Positions 33,370 through 43,764 of a stretch of 64,000 nucleotides of DNA are shown here, piece by piece. How positions within the stretch are numbered: position 1 is the stretch's first letter; each line of letters opens with the position of its first letter. The notes below the pieces were generated by a model. It saw only the letters and a program-made list of their open reading frames with translations, did no database searches and was not told the DNA's origin. A program made the translations under genes and the position numbers. Source of the stretch: Misgurnus anguillicaudatus (taxonomy: Eukaryota; Chordata; Actinopteri; Cypriniformes; Cobitidae); assembly GCF_027580225.2 (NCBI RefSeq), contig NC_073340.2, positions 33,871,001-33,935,000 of the forward strand. The letters run 5' to 3'.

Positions 33370-33835
33370 TCATCTTTCTGCCCCAGATGGTAATTGAGTC
33401 AACATCACAACCGTTGACAGCTGACCCCTGTGTCTCGTTCTATTCCTCTTCCCAGGACATCTGAACATTTCCTTTTCAGCTTTTGTAAGCTTTGAAAACC
33501 AGTCTGAAAAATGTTGGTGGATCCCAGCAGGAGCAAGTCCCGTCTCCGTTCACCCAGAGGAGACGTACTGCCACAGGGTCCTGAGATGAGTCTTTGCCTG
33601 TCCGCTCTCTGTTCCTGGTAGGTGTTCGCGGAAGATAAATATTTCATTTCATTGCAAAACAAATAGCTAGACATCATTTCTTCCCCGAGCTTTGTTGTCG
33701 ATGGTGACGCGGCGGGTAGTTTGTGATGGTCGCGGCGGAAAGCGGGAGAGAAAAATGACTTGTTGAGAACAATCGGAACTCAGCAGGCCACAGAAAACAC
33801 CTGACCTGATGGAGTCCCGTCAGAAAGTTGTGACA
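33370..33835. promoter_or_regulatory. Candidate conserved non-coding island
   Basis: Non-repetitive with GTTGACAGCTGACC near 33413 and CpG-richer sequence at 33690-33760. The minus-strand frame (33405-33677, 90 codons) shows no recognised domain. An exon is not excluded. Confidence 0.28.
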
Positions 33836-34019
33836 GAGTTTGCTCTTTTTTAAAGTCTGGATAACTCATATCTGTAATACAGTAGTAAAATCAAACATTT
33901 TTAGGTTAAGTGGAGAGTTACTGTGATACCCTAAATACATTCTCTATTACAGCTGACTTATAATGACTTTTGATAAAGATCAGATTCAGATTGATCCTCA
34001 AAACAGAATTTGAACTGTT

Positions 34020-34177
34020 TGCCCATTTAGGGAATACTTCCGGGCTTTTAAAAGTTGGGCAAGTGCGCCACAGGATGGATAATAGTGGAAATACGGATTG
34101 CCGGAAAACTTGTCATTGGAAAGGAAACGTTTTCTCTCAATAGACGAGTTAGCTCATCAATGGCGGGGAACGAGTAA
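34020..34177. repeat. Fragment of the CCCCGCC/GACGAG element family
   Basis: ATACTTCCGGGCTTTTAAAA (34033), CGTTTTCTCTCAATAGACGA (34128) and CAATGGCGGGGAACGAGT (34158) are the reverse complement of the left part of the element at 18653-19126. Confidence 0.7.
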
Positions 34178-34182
34178 AAGAA

Positions 34183-34646
34183 GTGGTTAATATAGTGAAA
34201 CTATACAAGTATGAAATTAACTGAGGGTGGTAAATGTGTTATTCAGTACGATTGAAAAAGATTTGTTCCTAGCTGTAGTTCATCAAAACCTCCTCATTAT
34301 TCTGTTCTCTTTCTAAACCTGTCAGTTAGTGAGAGGTTTTCTCTATTGCAAGGATCTGCTCCTGAGATTAATCACAAAGATGATGATGACGATGATGATG
34401 AGAGTCCATCTGTACATCATCTTCACTCATTATAAGACTGTTCTCCAGTCAGAGTGTCTGTTTGGTACGTGCTGGCAGCTAATGCAGTCAAAATAACCCT
34501 GCCGATTACTTTTCTCCTCCTTTAAATTCTCAAAAATCTCCCTGCTAATTCTGTTCAGAAGTACACGTCCCTGTTTTCTGGCTTTGAAGTTTGAACATTT
34601 TAAAATAAGGTAAAGAGAAATTATCCGAACACTTTTGAGGAGTAAT

Positions 34647-34650
<4 letters not shown>
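34183..34650. other. Unassigned stretch with a short GAT-rich run
   Basis: A small imperfect GATGATGAC run is at 34380-34402. Nothing else recognised. Confidence 0.35.

Positions 34651-34740
<90 letters not shown>
34651..34740. repeat. Compound (TG)n(AG)n microsatellite
   Basis: About 24 TG units (34651-34698) pass directly into about 21 GA units to 34740. Confidence 0.97.
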
Positions 34741-34744
<4 letters not shown>

Positions 34745-35304
34745 TCAGAGTAAAGTGGTTGCTCTTTTGGAGTTTGGAGAGCATAAGGCTGTTCACATTT
34801 GTTTCATTTTAGTGTCAGGTTTGTCTCGCATGTATGTTTTGTAGCTGAAATTTAAACAATTACTGTATGAATACAACAAGAGAGCTGTAAAACTATTGTT
34901 GATGAATAACTCAGACCATTTGCATTGCAAAAAAAGAAATAAATTAAAAATCTGCCAATGGGGTAAGCAAGAAAATCTTGAACATTTTTCTTAAAGCTCA
35001 CTTAACACACACTGTTTTTGCATTTCTGATGTTAATCTGGAGTACATATAGAGTAGTACGACATCCTTTATATCTCAGAAGAGCCTTTAGTTTAATCAGA
35101 TTTATAAAAGAAAGATTAGCTTTACAGAATCTTTCCGATAACGTACGAAAAAATGAAGAAGGAGGAGTTACTACCGCGTGTGGAGCGAGTACGAGTCATG
35201 CAACACTATACAACACTGTTTTAACTTATGATTCACTACATGTTCGTGTCATTTATATAATATGCACGTGCATATTTACAACATAAGACAGAAGTCTTAC
35301 TTAC

Positions 35305-35435
35305 CGCATGCAACTCGTGACCCGGTTGGGAAAATCCACTGCATCAAACACACACGCAAAACTCCAATGCTACCCTGGATAATAAGTGGATTTCTTCTCC
35401 TTACATCCAAAAACACACTTCTTCATTTGTGCCAT
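35305..35435 (-). pseudogene. Possible THAP-like first-exon remnant
   Basis: The minus strand reads MAQMKKCVFGCKEKKSTYYP, then a stop (TAG). The frame downstream continues to an ATGCG|GTAAGT donor. A CX3C pair near the N terminus is how a THAP zinc finger begins, and Kolobok and P transposases carry THAP domains. The stop at the same place in the copy at 49515-49669 means the inactivating change preceded amplification, or my reading frame is wrong. Family assignment is tentative. Confidence 0.3.
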
Positions 35436-36007
35436 TGTTGAGTTTTGAAATTAAACAAAGCTGTCGCGTGATGTGAATGTTTGTAAGTAGCATCTCCCGC
35501 TGATTGACAGGTGGGCGGAGTGCCCATATAAACAAGTGATACGTATAGAAAACCCCTTAAACATCAGTTGGACCTGTCAAAAAAAACTTTCCGAAACTTG
35601 TACGAACCCTGGCGTAGTGCATTCGGCAAAGAAATACTCTGTAACACGTCCAACTGCTTTTTTGACACTTTGCCTACGTTTAGCATGAGGAAACAACTCT
35701 ATAACTGTGTTAATAAGTCAGAATGCTTGAATTACGCAGTCGCGTAGCTATGGGTGGGCCTGGGTGGGCCTTGGCCCACCCACCTGTCAACTAGGCCCAC
35801 CCACCTGCCTATCCAGTAAAGCCTATTAGTTATCCTAATGAGTAAATTATGTTGCAATTATCACTATACTTGACCTATAAAATAAAAAAATTAAACTCTT
35901 GTTTGCTATTATGCTATTAAGGAATAAGTTAATTTTGTAAATAGTAGTGCAATAAGTAGCGCATTTCGAACAGCCTCCTCGCCCCTCCTACACCCCAGAT
36001 CATAGAA

Positions 36008-36247
36008 ATGAACACCCGGTTTAAGGCTGACACGTATGGAATAATGAAAGCTGCGCTGCTTCATTGTCTTAGAATGAAGGTCACGAAGACCTTCGGTGAG
36101 AAGACTTTATTACAGCTTGATGGTGCACCCTTTAACATTACCGTTGAGGATTCTGAACATGAGGTGTTGATTCAGCAGCTAAAAAAAGAAAAGTCTTTGC
36201 CAATAACATTTGCGCCCACTTTTGCGCCCATGAGCCTTCTGGTCTGA
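36008..36247 (+). pseudogene. hAT-like transposase relic (C-terminal-type fragment)
   Basis: The frame MNTRFKADTYGIMKAALLHC continues to FGEKTLLQLDGAPFNITVED and then SEHEVLIQQLKKEKSLPITF. The pattern (RF..D.Y..M.A...L, a short linker, then E.EV...QL.+.K) resembles the dimerisation-region segments of ZMYM1/KIAA-type hAT transposase-derived proteins. It is a ~80-residue fragment with no catalytic residues, ending in a degenerate FAPTFAP tail. It supports the hAT reading of the surrounding element. Confidence 0.4.
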
Positions 36248-36959
36248 AAACGAGTTGTGTTCATGCGCATTGTTGGTGAGTTGCTATTTTGAAGCAAATA
36301 AAATAGACTACGTCACTGACCAACTAAAACCTGCTCTTAAGTCAATGGAGCAAATATTGCTTTTGTTATTTAATGAGCGCATTAGTAATATGCGCCTACG
36401 GGACGACAACGCGCATTTGCTTATCACATGGATGCGCAGCAGCACACAAACGTTTAAAATATGAAAAAAATCAAATGATTAAAATGTTAAAATGTTTAAA
36501 AACATTATTATTGAGTGTCTTGAATTAATGAGGACCGAGTATGAGACGTTAGAAGGCGTATAAATCTGCTTCACCTGTAGCCTGGTAAGTAATTAAATGT
36601 TTTGCTTTAAACAAATGCAAATACTGCATTTATTTAAAAAATATTTAATGCTACCCCACATATTTATTATATATGATGACTTTGTACCTGTGAATATGAT
36701 GAGATGAGAACCGTTTTTATGTTATGCTTAAATTTCAAAACACCCGGCGCTGTTCTAGTGCTGAAACGGCACGTTTGTAAATTATTGATCTCCTGTTCGT
36801 TACAAATAAACTATTTTTAAAGTACAAACCTTTTCTTGCATATGTGTAAATTATTCTTTGGGATTTCACCGATCATGCTCTCCATACATTTACAACAATT
36901 AAAAGCCTGCTATTTTTACTTCCATGACTGAAAGAAAACAACTTTAAAAAGTTTAAATG

Positions 36960-37833
36960 AAGAATTTCGTTGCAAAACAATATAACTACGTTTTTAACAT
37001 TTTTGTCAAATTATTATTATGTTATCAGGTAATTATTTTGTTTTATTACACGGCTCTCTGGAATGCTTGATTCTGATTGGTCAGTTGAGACATTTGCAGG
37101 TTCGTTCTTTTCAAATAATAACCGCTCCAAAATAATAACGCATAGCCGGCGCTACTTGCACGAGTAATATCGCTCCGCGCCAATAAAGATCAATAAAGAT
37201 TACTGTCTGTGTGGCGCCATCTTGTGACAAACACTCGACAACCACGACAAGAGACAGACAGCTTACTGAGACTGAACTTGACAAAATAGAGCATGACAGC
37301 TACGAAGCCAACACACAAAAAAATACAGAATGGGGATTAAAACTTCTCAAAGAGAAAAAATGGAGACAAGTATGAAGCAGAGGATCTTTATAAGGTATTA
37401 CGATCATTTTATGCATCTGTGCAAAGTTTCGCGGAAGGATAAAAATGTTAATTTAAAACAAATATGCCAATAAAATGTTTAAAATTCATATTCATGTCCA
37501 GTTTTTTTTCTTATGTGGCAAGTAGCCGTGTAATAAGTGGGATAATGTAGAGGCAGCCGGTAGTTATTGGGAAATAAGCCCCTTCAGTGTGATACAAGAC
37601 CCTCCGCTTCGCGTCGGGTCCTGATCACACTGTCGGGGCTTATTTCCCAATAACTACCGGCTGCCTCTACATTATCCCTTACTTATAGTGCTACTTAGCT
37701 GTATTTTTTAAGTTATGAAGGTTTAAATCAAAACAAACCAACTGCAGTTGAATTGATATTAATTGGAATCCACAATCAAAAAACGAGATTTCTGAAAAAA
37801 AGCGGAATTATCTATTTTTGCAACGAAACTCTT
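36960..37833. mobile_element. AAGAGTTTCGTTGCAAAA MITE, split by a further element
   Basis: Left TIR GAAGAATTTCGTTGCAAAAC (36959-36978) and right TIR TTTTGCAACGAAACTCTTC (37816-37834). The internal words match, in reverse orientation, the uninterrupted copy at 43469-43712. Compared with that copy, about 640 bp is inserted after TTGTTTTAT (near 37044). Confidence 0.82.
37043..37685. mobile_element. Innermost element with TTATTACACGGCT ends and a long hairpin
   Basis: TTATTACACGGCT at 37043-37055 recurs inverted as AGCCGTGTAATAA at 37524-37536. Just beyond is a perfect 44-bp inverted repeat (37539-37582 and 37635-37678). I recognise the combination (CTGATTGGTCAG, GGTTCGTTC, GGCGCCATCTTG, then the hairpin) as a cyprinid interspersed element. 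The exact right terminus is uncertain (37678-37685). Confidence 0.7.
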
Positions 37834-38675
37834 CAAATACCAACAAATTATGCTTCTATTTAAAATATTTTTAAAGTACAAAGCTTTTCTTGCATATTTG
37901 TAAAATATTCTTTGAGGTAAGACTGATCATCTGGGCTATTAATACATTTACAGCAACGAAAAGCCTGCTATTTTTACTTCCATGACTGAAAGAAAACGAC
38001 TTTTAAAGGTTTTATTACCAAAAACTAACAATTTCATTACAAATACAAACAACTCAATTTTTTATATCAATCTTAAACTGGTGGTCTTCTTCCTCCACTT
38101 AGTTTTTTAGTTTACAAATTCTGCCAAAATATGGAATCGGGAGGGCGCCACCAACTGGCTTTTAACGGAGATGAGACTCTTATTGGTTTATTGCACATTG
38201 CGCTTAGATTGTTAAAATAGGGCCCATACAGGCTTTTGTTCTTAATAAACGGTGAAATATTGAAGCTGGTGTAGTTGTGTGTTTGTATATTTTGATAACA
38301 GATGCATTTTGGGTTAAGGCCCACCTGATTTTCTCTGGGCCCACCCACATTGTGAATCCTGGCTACGCTAGTGCCATTGACCACCCCTTAAAACACTATA
38401 AGTTAAGTTAAAATTCAAGAAAAATTTGCTTACCCCATTGGCAGATTTATTTTGCTTGTTTTATGCACAAAATCACTTAAATTTTATATTTTTGGTCTAA
38501 AAACTAAACTTATTTTCTTGGGTCGTTTTGCTCATCTAGAAAAAGCATCTTAATTTAAAAATGTTTAGATATTTTTACTGAAAACAAGACAAAAATACTA
38601 AGCAGATTTTTTTCTTGAAAATCATTTTTTTGCAGTGTGGTCTTGATGAGAATGTGGGCGATCAAAGTAAGAGAT

Positions 38676-38840
38676 TATTGTATCTCTCTTAACTCCGTTG
38701 TGTCTTTGGTTTGGCCAATATTTCTTTGGGCTGGCAGGATTTTAAAAGAAACTGAGCAGAGTTTTGGTAGCACCACAGAGACACGCTCTTATTTTCAACC
38801 CAGCATTGGGAAAATAGGGGCACACTCAGCCTGTTATGTT
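38676..38840. other. Short unassigned segment between elements
   Basis: This contains TATTTTCAACCCAGCATTGG (38791), a word typical of the TGGGTTGAAAATAACC MITE that also appears at 39181-39330. It may be a fragment of that family. Confidence 0.4.
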
Positions 38841-39162
38841 TAGGGTGGCCATTCGTGCCAGTTCCGCCGGACACGTCCTGAACATGTTTTCGGGTTCGTT
38901 CTTCGGAAGTCGTGTTGCTCGGCCGCATACGTCATCACATTTCAGTTAAAATACATTAGAAAATTAAGATTTATTTCTTTTAAGACATACAATCATTGTA
39001 GTTTCATTCTTACCTTGAAATGTAACGGTTGCTTTTCTGAAATTAAACCCGAAATATTAAACCTTGATGACGTTATGCAGTCGACCAACGCGACTTCCGG
39101 AGAACGAACCCGAAAACATGTTCGGGATGTGTCCGGCGGAAATGGCATGAATGGCCACCCTA
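38841..39162. mobile_element. 322-bp hAT MITE with perfect 8-bp target duplication
   Basis: It begins TAGGGTGGCCATTCGTGCCA and ends TGGCATGAATGGCCACCCTA. GTTATGTT flanks both sides (38833-38840 and 39163-39170). The inverted repeat extends about 95 bp inward with few mismatches, so nearly two thirds of the element is TIR. No coding capacity. Confidence 0.93.
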
Positions 39163-39180
39163 GTTATGTTGTAATTTAAC

Positions 39181-39335
39181 CTATAGGTTGTTTCAACCCA
39201 AAAGGGTTGGTTGTTTTCACCCATTGTTGGGTCAAATATTAAAATTTTCTGGGTTAATTTTACCTAACAACTGGGCTCAACTCTTTTTAACCAAATGCTG
39301 GGTTGAAAATAACCCGCATTTTATAAAGTGCACAT
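39181..39335. repeat. GGGTTGAAAATAACCC-type MITE fragment
   Basis: Multiple AACCCA/TGGGTT words in both orientations (TTGTTTCAACCCAAAAGGGT, CACCCATTGTTGGGTCA, TGCTGGGTTGAAAATAACCC) form a small fold-back repeat of a type common in teleosts. Confidence 0.6.
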
Positions 39336-40228
39336 CATTGCTATCCATGAGAAACCTACTAGAAAGGAGATGTAGACACTGGCACAAAAGCAATTAGTTT
39401 TATTTTCTTATTTATCTTTCTAAACAAGTCAAGTCCACTAAATGACCTGTAAATCTTTTTTATTTTATTTAAAAAGATTTGTTTTATATCCACTAATCCG
39501 CTTTGCTCCATTTGTAGAAATGGTCCAAAAATCAAACACTTTGATTTCTGTCATGTGCTCTTATTTCCAAAATATATGTGTAATGATCAAATCACTGTCC
39601 AGCAGAGCGTCATTAAAATGAATTTATGCACTTTGAAATTGGATGTTTTGGATGTATGTATCCGAGTTTTCAGAGTAGATTCAGTACATAGAGCAAGCGT
39701 TCCTTCCACCACATTGTAGTTGTTCCCAATTTTTAAGCCCACATTCACTGGGGCCTGGGGATACCCAGCTCCAAATTAAGAGGCACGAATGGTCTGGCGT
39801 TCCTTGCTTGTTAGGAGTCTAAAGCAAGACTTCAAAATCTCCGACGTGAGGACCAGCTCAATAGTTCAAACATGTATTCTCTTTCCACACAGCCACAGGG
39901 TTCCTATCAGTGATGCTGTGACATACAGTAACTATACTGTAGTTTGTTTCAGTAGTGTGACAGTATAGCACAGCTGTTTTCAAAAATAAAGTTATTGCTT
40001 TTCTATTATCAAGCTTTTTTTCAAACGATTTGCAATTTTTACTTCATACTTCAAGTGGTTCTAGAAAGTACAATTTATTTAATTGAATCAATTTGATTAG
40101 ATGAATTATTTTAATGAAAAGTTGAATTGCTTTTGTGCCTCATTCATGAAACATTCACAACAAACAAATTTCAGTTTGTTCCGTTTTGATTAAACTGCAT
40201 AGAGTTTAATGCAAAGAAATTAGCAGAC
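39336..40228. other. Unassigned non-coding stretch
   Basis: No gene or transposon end recognised in about 0.9 kb. Confidence 0.35.
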
Positions 40229-40650
40229 TGATCTCACGGAAAGTCATGTTATACCGGTAGTCACATAAAATTTGATTAATTTTTTTGTGTCTATGGCACG
40301 AAATTCAGCTTTTTTGTCACTCGCACAAATTTATCGTGTCTGTTGCACAATGTTATTTTTTGTTTCATTTTATGTGTTGTTTTTTCCTATTTTCTTACCA
40401 TTGTCGCTTGGGGTTGGTTTTTTTAGACATTCTAACCCAATCCCCAACTCTAACCTAAAAATAGGGGGAACAAATAGAAAACAATACATAAAATGACACA
40501 AAAAGAAAGTCATGCCACGGACATAAAAAAACAATTTATAGAAATTTGTGCGAGTGAGACGAAAAAGACATTCATGCTCAAGGCACGAAAAAAAGCTGAA
40601 TTTCGTGGCATGGACACATCAAATTTTTCGTGACTATAACACACTTATAT
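40229..40650. mobile_element. Fold-back MITE with AGTCATGTTATA..CGTGACTATAACAC ends
   Basis: The two halves are inverted copies (TGGCACGAAATTCAGCTTTT near 40293 against AAAGCTGAATTTCGTGGCAT near 40592; CATTTTATGTGTTG against ACATAAAATGACAC). The centre carries TTGTCGCTTGGGGTTGG. A second, longer member of the family is at 47390-47985. Confidence 0.8.
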
Positions 40651-40838
40651 CATGATGATTCAGCTATTTCGTTAATTATCTATTTTTTTGTTAGCCATGT
40701 TAGCCAGTGTTGTATAGTTAGTATACATACTGTTAAATATATAAATATACTTATTTTATTGTTAAGTAATGATATTTTTTTGCAAAATATATTTTTTCTG
40801 TTTTTCTCCTGCTCCTTTGTGTTAAAATGCTATCTAAG
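40651..40838. other. AT-rich linker
   Basis: No feature recognised. Confidence 0.35.
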
Positions 40839-41263
40839 CAGTGGCGGCCAGTGACTTCTTTTTCGAGGGCACACAATGCGAAGATCGTCACAACATGTAT
40901 TTACCTCATCGTGTGTGGCTCATCAAAATATGTGTCCAACGCATCATGTAAACTTATGTGCATCACGTGTCATGTCAAAATACATGCCTGCTGCAGACGC
41001 TTCGAAGGGGCTTATAAAAAACGCTCACGTTTCCCAGATGCATGCTTAATCTCGTGTGTAATCAGAGTTTAGTTTCAAGTTAGTGTCTTACGAGTATTTT
41101 GTAAGTGTCTCTTTTATCATAAACCCTTTCGACCTGTGTGCAGCAGGCACGTATTTTGACATGACGCAACAAACACATATTTGACATGACGAGCAACACA
41201 CATGACACTCCGAACACATATTTTGAATTTGCGCTGCCATTTTGAAGTCACCGGCCGCCATTG
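40839..41263. mobile_element. Second copy of the CAGTGGCGGCC fold-back hAT MITE
   Basis: It starts CAGTGGCGGCCAGTGACTTC and ends ACCGGCCGCCATTG, with the same internal words as 20745-21162 (CTCTTTTATCATAAACCCTT near 41107). Flanking 8-mers (TATCTAAG and CTGTAAAG) do not form a convincing duplication, so one end may have been altered. Confidence 0.8.
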
Positions 41264-42325
41264 CTGTAAAGCAGCTTTGCAACGATGCACATTGTGAAAA
41301 CCACTATAGAATCAAAATTTAATTTAAAAAAATGACTGAAACTAAGAAAAGAGAGGAATATTATAGATAAGGGTCATGGTGCATGGAGGTTTGCATGTAA
41401 TCTCACACACTGAATGATTAAAAATGGCATTTGAATAGTTGAACTGAATAATACATAGCTACAATTTCAAAGTAACTTCACTTGCACCGGTTCCCATGCA
41501 CAGCAGTATAGATGCAGATACTATCAGAAGTGGCATTCAGCAAATATATCTGACCTTAGATTTGTAAGTGTCTGCTTCTGTTGTATAGATTGACAAGATC
41601 TCTGCAGGACTTCCTCTTTAGTTTCGCTTTTATTTGACAATGCAGAATTCACACCTCACCTCTCTCTCTCTCTCTCTCTTTCTCTCTCACTCGCTGTATG
41701 CTTCAGGCAATTACAGCAATGTTGCATTTGTCAATCACATTCAGTTGTGCATGGTTTCCTAAAATAATTATCAGGTGAGTGGCATCTCGTTGCCTGGAGT
41801 AGCAGTCTGGTGAAGGCAAACCCTAGAGTATTAATTACTGCGTGCAGAAATTTGCAGAGAAGCAAGTCTTTTAATGGTAGAACTGACGCAACATGATTGT
41901 TTTGAATTTTTTTTCTACTAACATGACAATCATTGTTGTCCCTGTGGTCATCAGCGTAGATTAGCTGAAATCATCAGGGGAGTCCATTACCAAGCTGTGT
42001 ACCATTTGATAAAAAGAGGCACACGTTGCCAGCTTTCCGTTTCTCGATTTTCAAAACAAGGCCTGGGTTTTGAGATGAAAAAAATAGAAAACAACCCGAA
42101 AGTCAACATTTCTAATAAACATGGACGGCTGCCAGATAGCTCGAGTGTAATGCTATTTACCGGGGTGAAGATGCTACATTCCTGGAGATTTCCGCTGGAG
42201 AGGATTTCTCTCAGGAAAGCAATCTTCAAATAGCAGCGTAAAGGATGCATTTATTCTAAAGGGCATTTTCCTGCAGGAATACAGTCTGATGTGTGTGAGT
42301 TACTGTAGACTGCATCAACTGAGAC
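41264..42325. other. Stretch with (CT)n and a possible regulatory island
   Basis: A (CT)n run is at 41661-41688. The sequence from about 41700 to 42250 is non-repetitive (GGCAATTACAGCAATGTTGC, GTATTAATTACTGCGTGC) with overlapping but domain-free frames on both strands. Possible enhancer, unproven. Confidence 0.33.

Positions 42326-42327
<2 letters not shown>

Positions 42328-42389
<62 letters not shown>
42328..42389. repeat. (AG)n microsatellite
   Basis: About 31 GA units. Confidence 0.97.
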
Positions 42390-42393
<4 letters not shown>

Positions 42394-42535
42394 ATCTGAT
42401 CTTCTGAATTTAAGTATTCTGGTCACATGTCAGATAACTGTATAGCTTCATATGGTCTACACTAATACAATACAGTGTTTGTTTTAATTTTCTAGCAACG
42501 TAAATCACAGGAGCCCTGAGAAGAACATGTCTATG

Positions 42536-42824
42536 TTTTACGGAGCCCCTAAGGGGACATGGAGAAAAAAAAATAAAGTTTAGTTTCACGTAGCACATGA
42601 AACTATCGCGTGCTCACGTGAAATTTGCTCGTGCACACGTGAAACTATCGCGTTGCGCACGTAAAACTACCACGTTTAGTTTCACGTGCGCATGCGATAT
42701 GTTCACCTGAGCATGCAAAACTAAACTTAAAAAAATCTGCACATGAATGTTTTGCGTGAGCACATGCAACTAAACTTTAGATTTTTTGTACTCCAATGTC
42801 ACCTTATAGGGCTCGGTAATATTT
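42536..42824. mobile_element. Fold-back element carrying arrays of CACGTGCGCA-like words (copy A)
   Basis: Ends are inverted (TACGGAGCCCCTAAGGGGAC near 42539; the complement of the right end reads TACCGAGCCCTATAAGGTGA). The interior has about ten variants of GTTTCACGTGCGCANGCGAT in both orientations. A second copy is at 57872-58310. No coding capacity. Confidence 0.75.
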
Positions 42825-43136
42825 TAGTTTATAAATAAATAAAAAAATGCCAAAAAGCAAATGTAAATACATTTAAGTTTACTGTAATTTATTTCTATAT
42901 GTATTTGTTTATTTATGTTTAGTATTAAATGTGCATGTGAAAATAGGGGTATAAAGGCATTTATATTTCATGGTAATGGTCATGGAAAAGGTTAAATTTC
43001 GTGGCAATGACAATTTTTATAATAATAATATGTTAGTAATGTAAAGCCTTACATATATGAAAATTTATATTATATATTTGTATTATTTCGGGGCAAAATG
43101 TGAACCTAATGTTCTTGGCAAGTTTTGTTAATAAAT
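42825..43136. other. AT-rich unassigned stretch
   Basis: Nothing recognised. Confidence 0.35.
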
Positions 43137-43271
43137 AGGGCTGTCAAAAGATTAATCGTGATTAATTGCACAAAAAATAAAAGTTTGTTTTTGCAAATTA
43201 TATGTGTGTGCAATGTGTAATTATTTTTTATATATAAATACACACATGCATGTTTGTATTTAAGAAACTTT

Positions 43272-43360
<89 letters not shown>

Positions 43361-43371
43361 ATGTGTGTGTA

Positions 43372-43410
<39 letters not shown>

Positions 43411-43710
43411 TTATTTATTTATATATATATTTATATATATTTATTTATTTATTTATTTACAGTATATGAAGAGTTTCATTGCAAAACGAGATAACCACCG
43501 TTTTATTATTCAGAAATCTCGTTTTTTGGTTGTGCATTCCAATTAATTTCAATTCAACTGCATTTTGTTTGTTTTGATTTAAACCTTCATAACTTAAAAA
43601 ATACAGCTAAGTAGCACCATAAAACAAAATAATACCATGATAACATAATAATAAACATGTTTTGACAAAAATGTAAAAAAATTGAATTATCTCATTTTGC
43701 AACGAAACTC

Positions 43711-43764
<54 letters not shown>

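Larger units (their letters stand above)
36810..38005. repeat. Direct ~145-bp repeats flanking a MITE
   Basis: The block at 36810-36955 (TTTTTAAAGTACAAACCTTT, then GCCTGCTATTTTTACTTCCA, TGACTGAAAGAAAAC) recurs in the same orientation at 37862-38005. The MITE at 36960-37833 sits between them. Either the MITE lies within a tandem duplication or it was duplicated along with its flank. Confidence 0.75.
35737..38373. mobile_element. 2.6-kb GGCCCACCC-rich hAT-like element inside the TTAA element
   Basis: The left end CAGTCGCGTAGCTATGGG and the right end (reverse complement CACTAGCGTAGCCAGGAT) are inverted. Just inside both ends are clusters of GGCCCACCCACC. The sequence interrupts the terminus of the Kolobok-like element, whose bases resume at 38374. 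I see no clean 8-bp target duplication. It contains a transposase relic (36008-36247) and further insertions. Confidence 0.7.
34995..38387 (-). mobile_element. TTAA-flanked (Kolobok-like) element, itself interrupted
   Basis: TTAA lies at both junctions (34991-34994 and 38388-38391). The segment 35100-35735 is the reverse complement of 49187-49846, and the missing terminal words (CCATTGACCACCCC) reappear at 38374-38387, beyond the inner insertion. A minus-strand start (35433-35435) gives MAQMKKCVFGC with a GT donor after 35305, as in the other copy. The TTAA and the possible zinc-finger start suggest a Kolobok relative. Confidence 0.75.
34922..38640. mobile_element. Split CACTGCAAAAA-type palindromic MITE, host of a five-level nest
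   Basis: The left part (34922-34994) has ATCTGCCAATGGGGTAAGCA. The right part (38392-38640) resumes with AATTCAAGAAAAATTTGCTT, ACCCCATTGGCAGATTT and ends TTTTTTTGCAGTGTGG. Other copies at 45519-46226, 46247-46545 and 60095-60552 show these parts to be contiguous in an intact element. The gap is filled by the TTAA element. Confidence 0.8.

Noticed and set aside
35737..38373. Clean 8-bp target duplication for the GGCCCACCC element
   Set aside because: The flanking octamers (GAATTACG and CCATTGAC) do not match, so the hAT assignment rests on TIR form and the transposase relic only.
43250..43546. 98-codon frame with IYIY runs
   Set aside because: Translation of TA and TG microsatellites inside a MITE.
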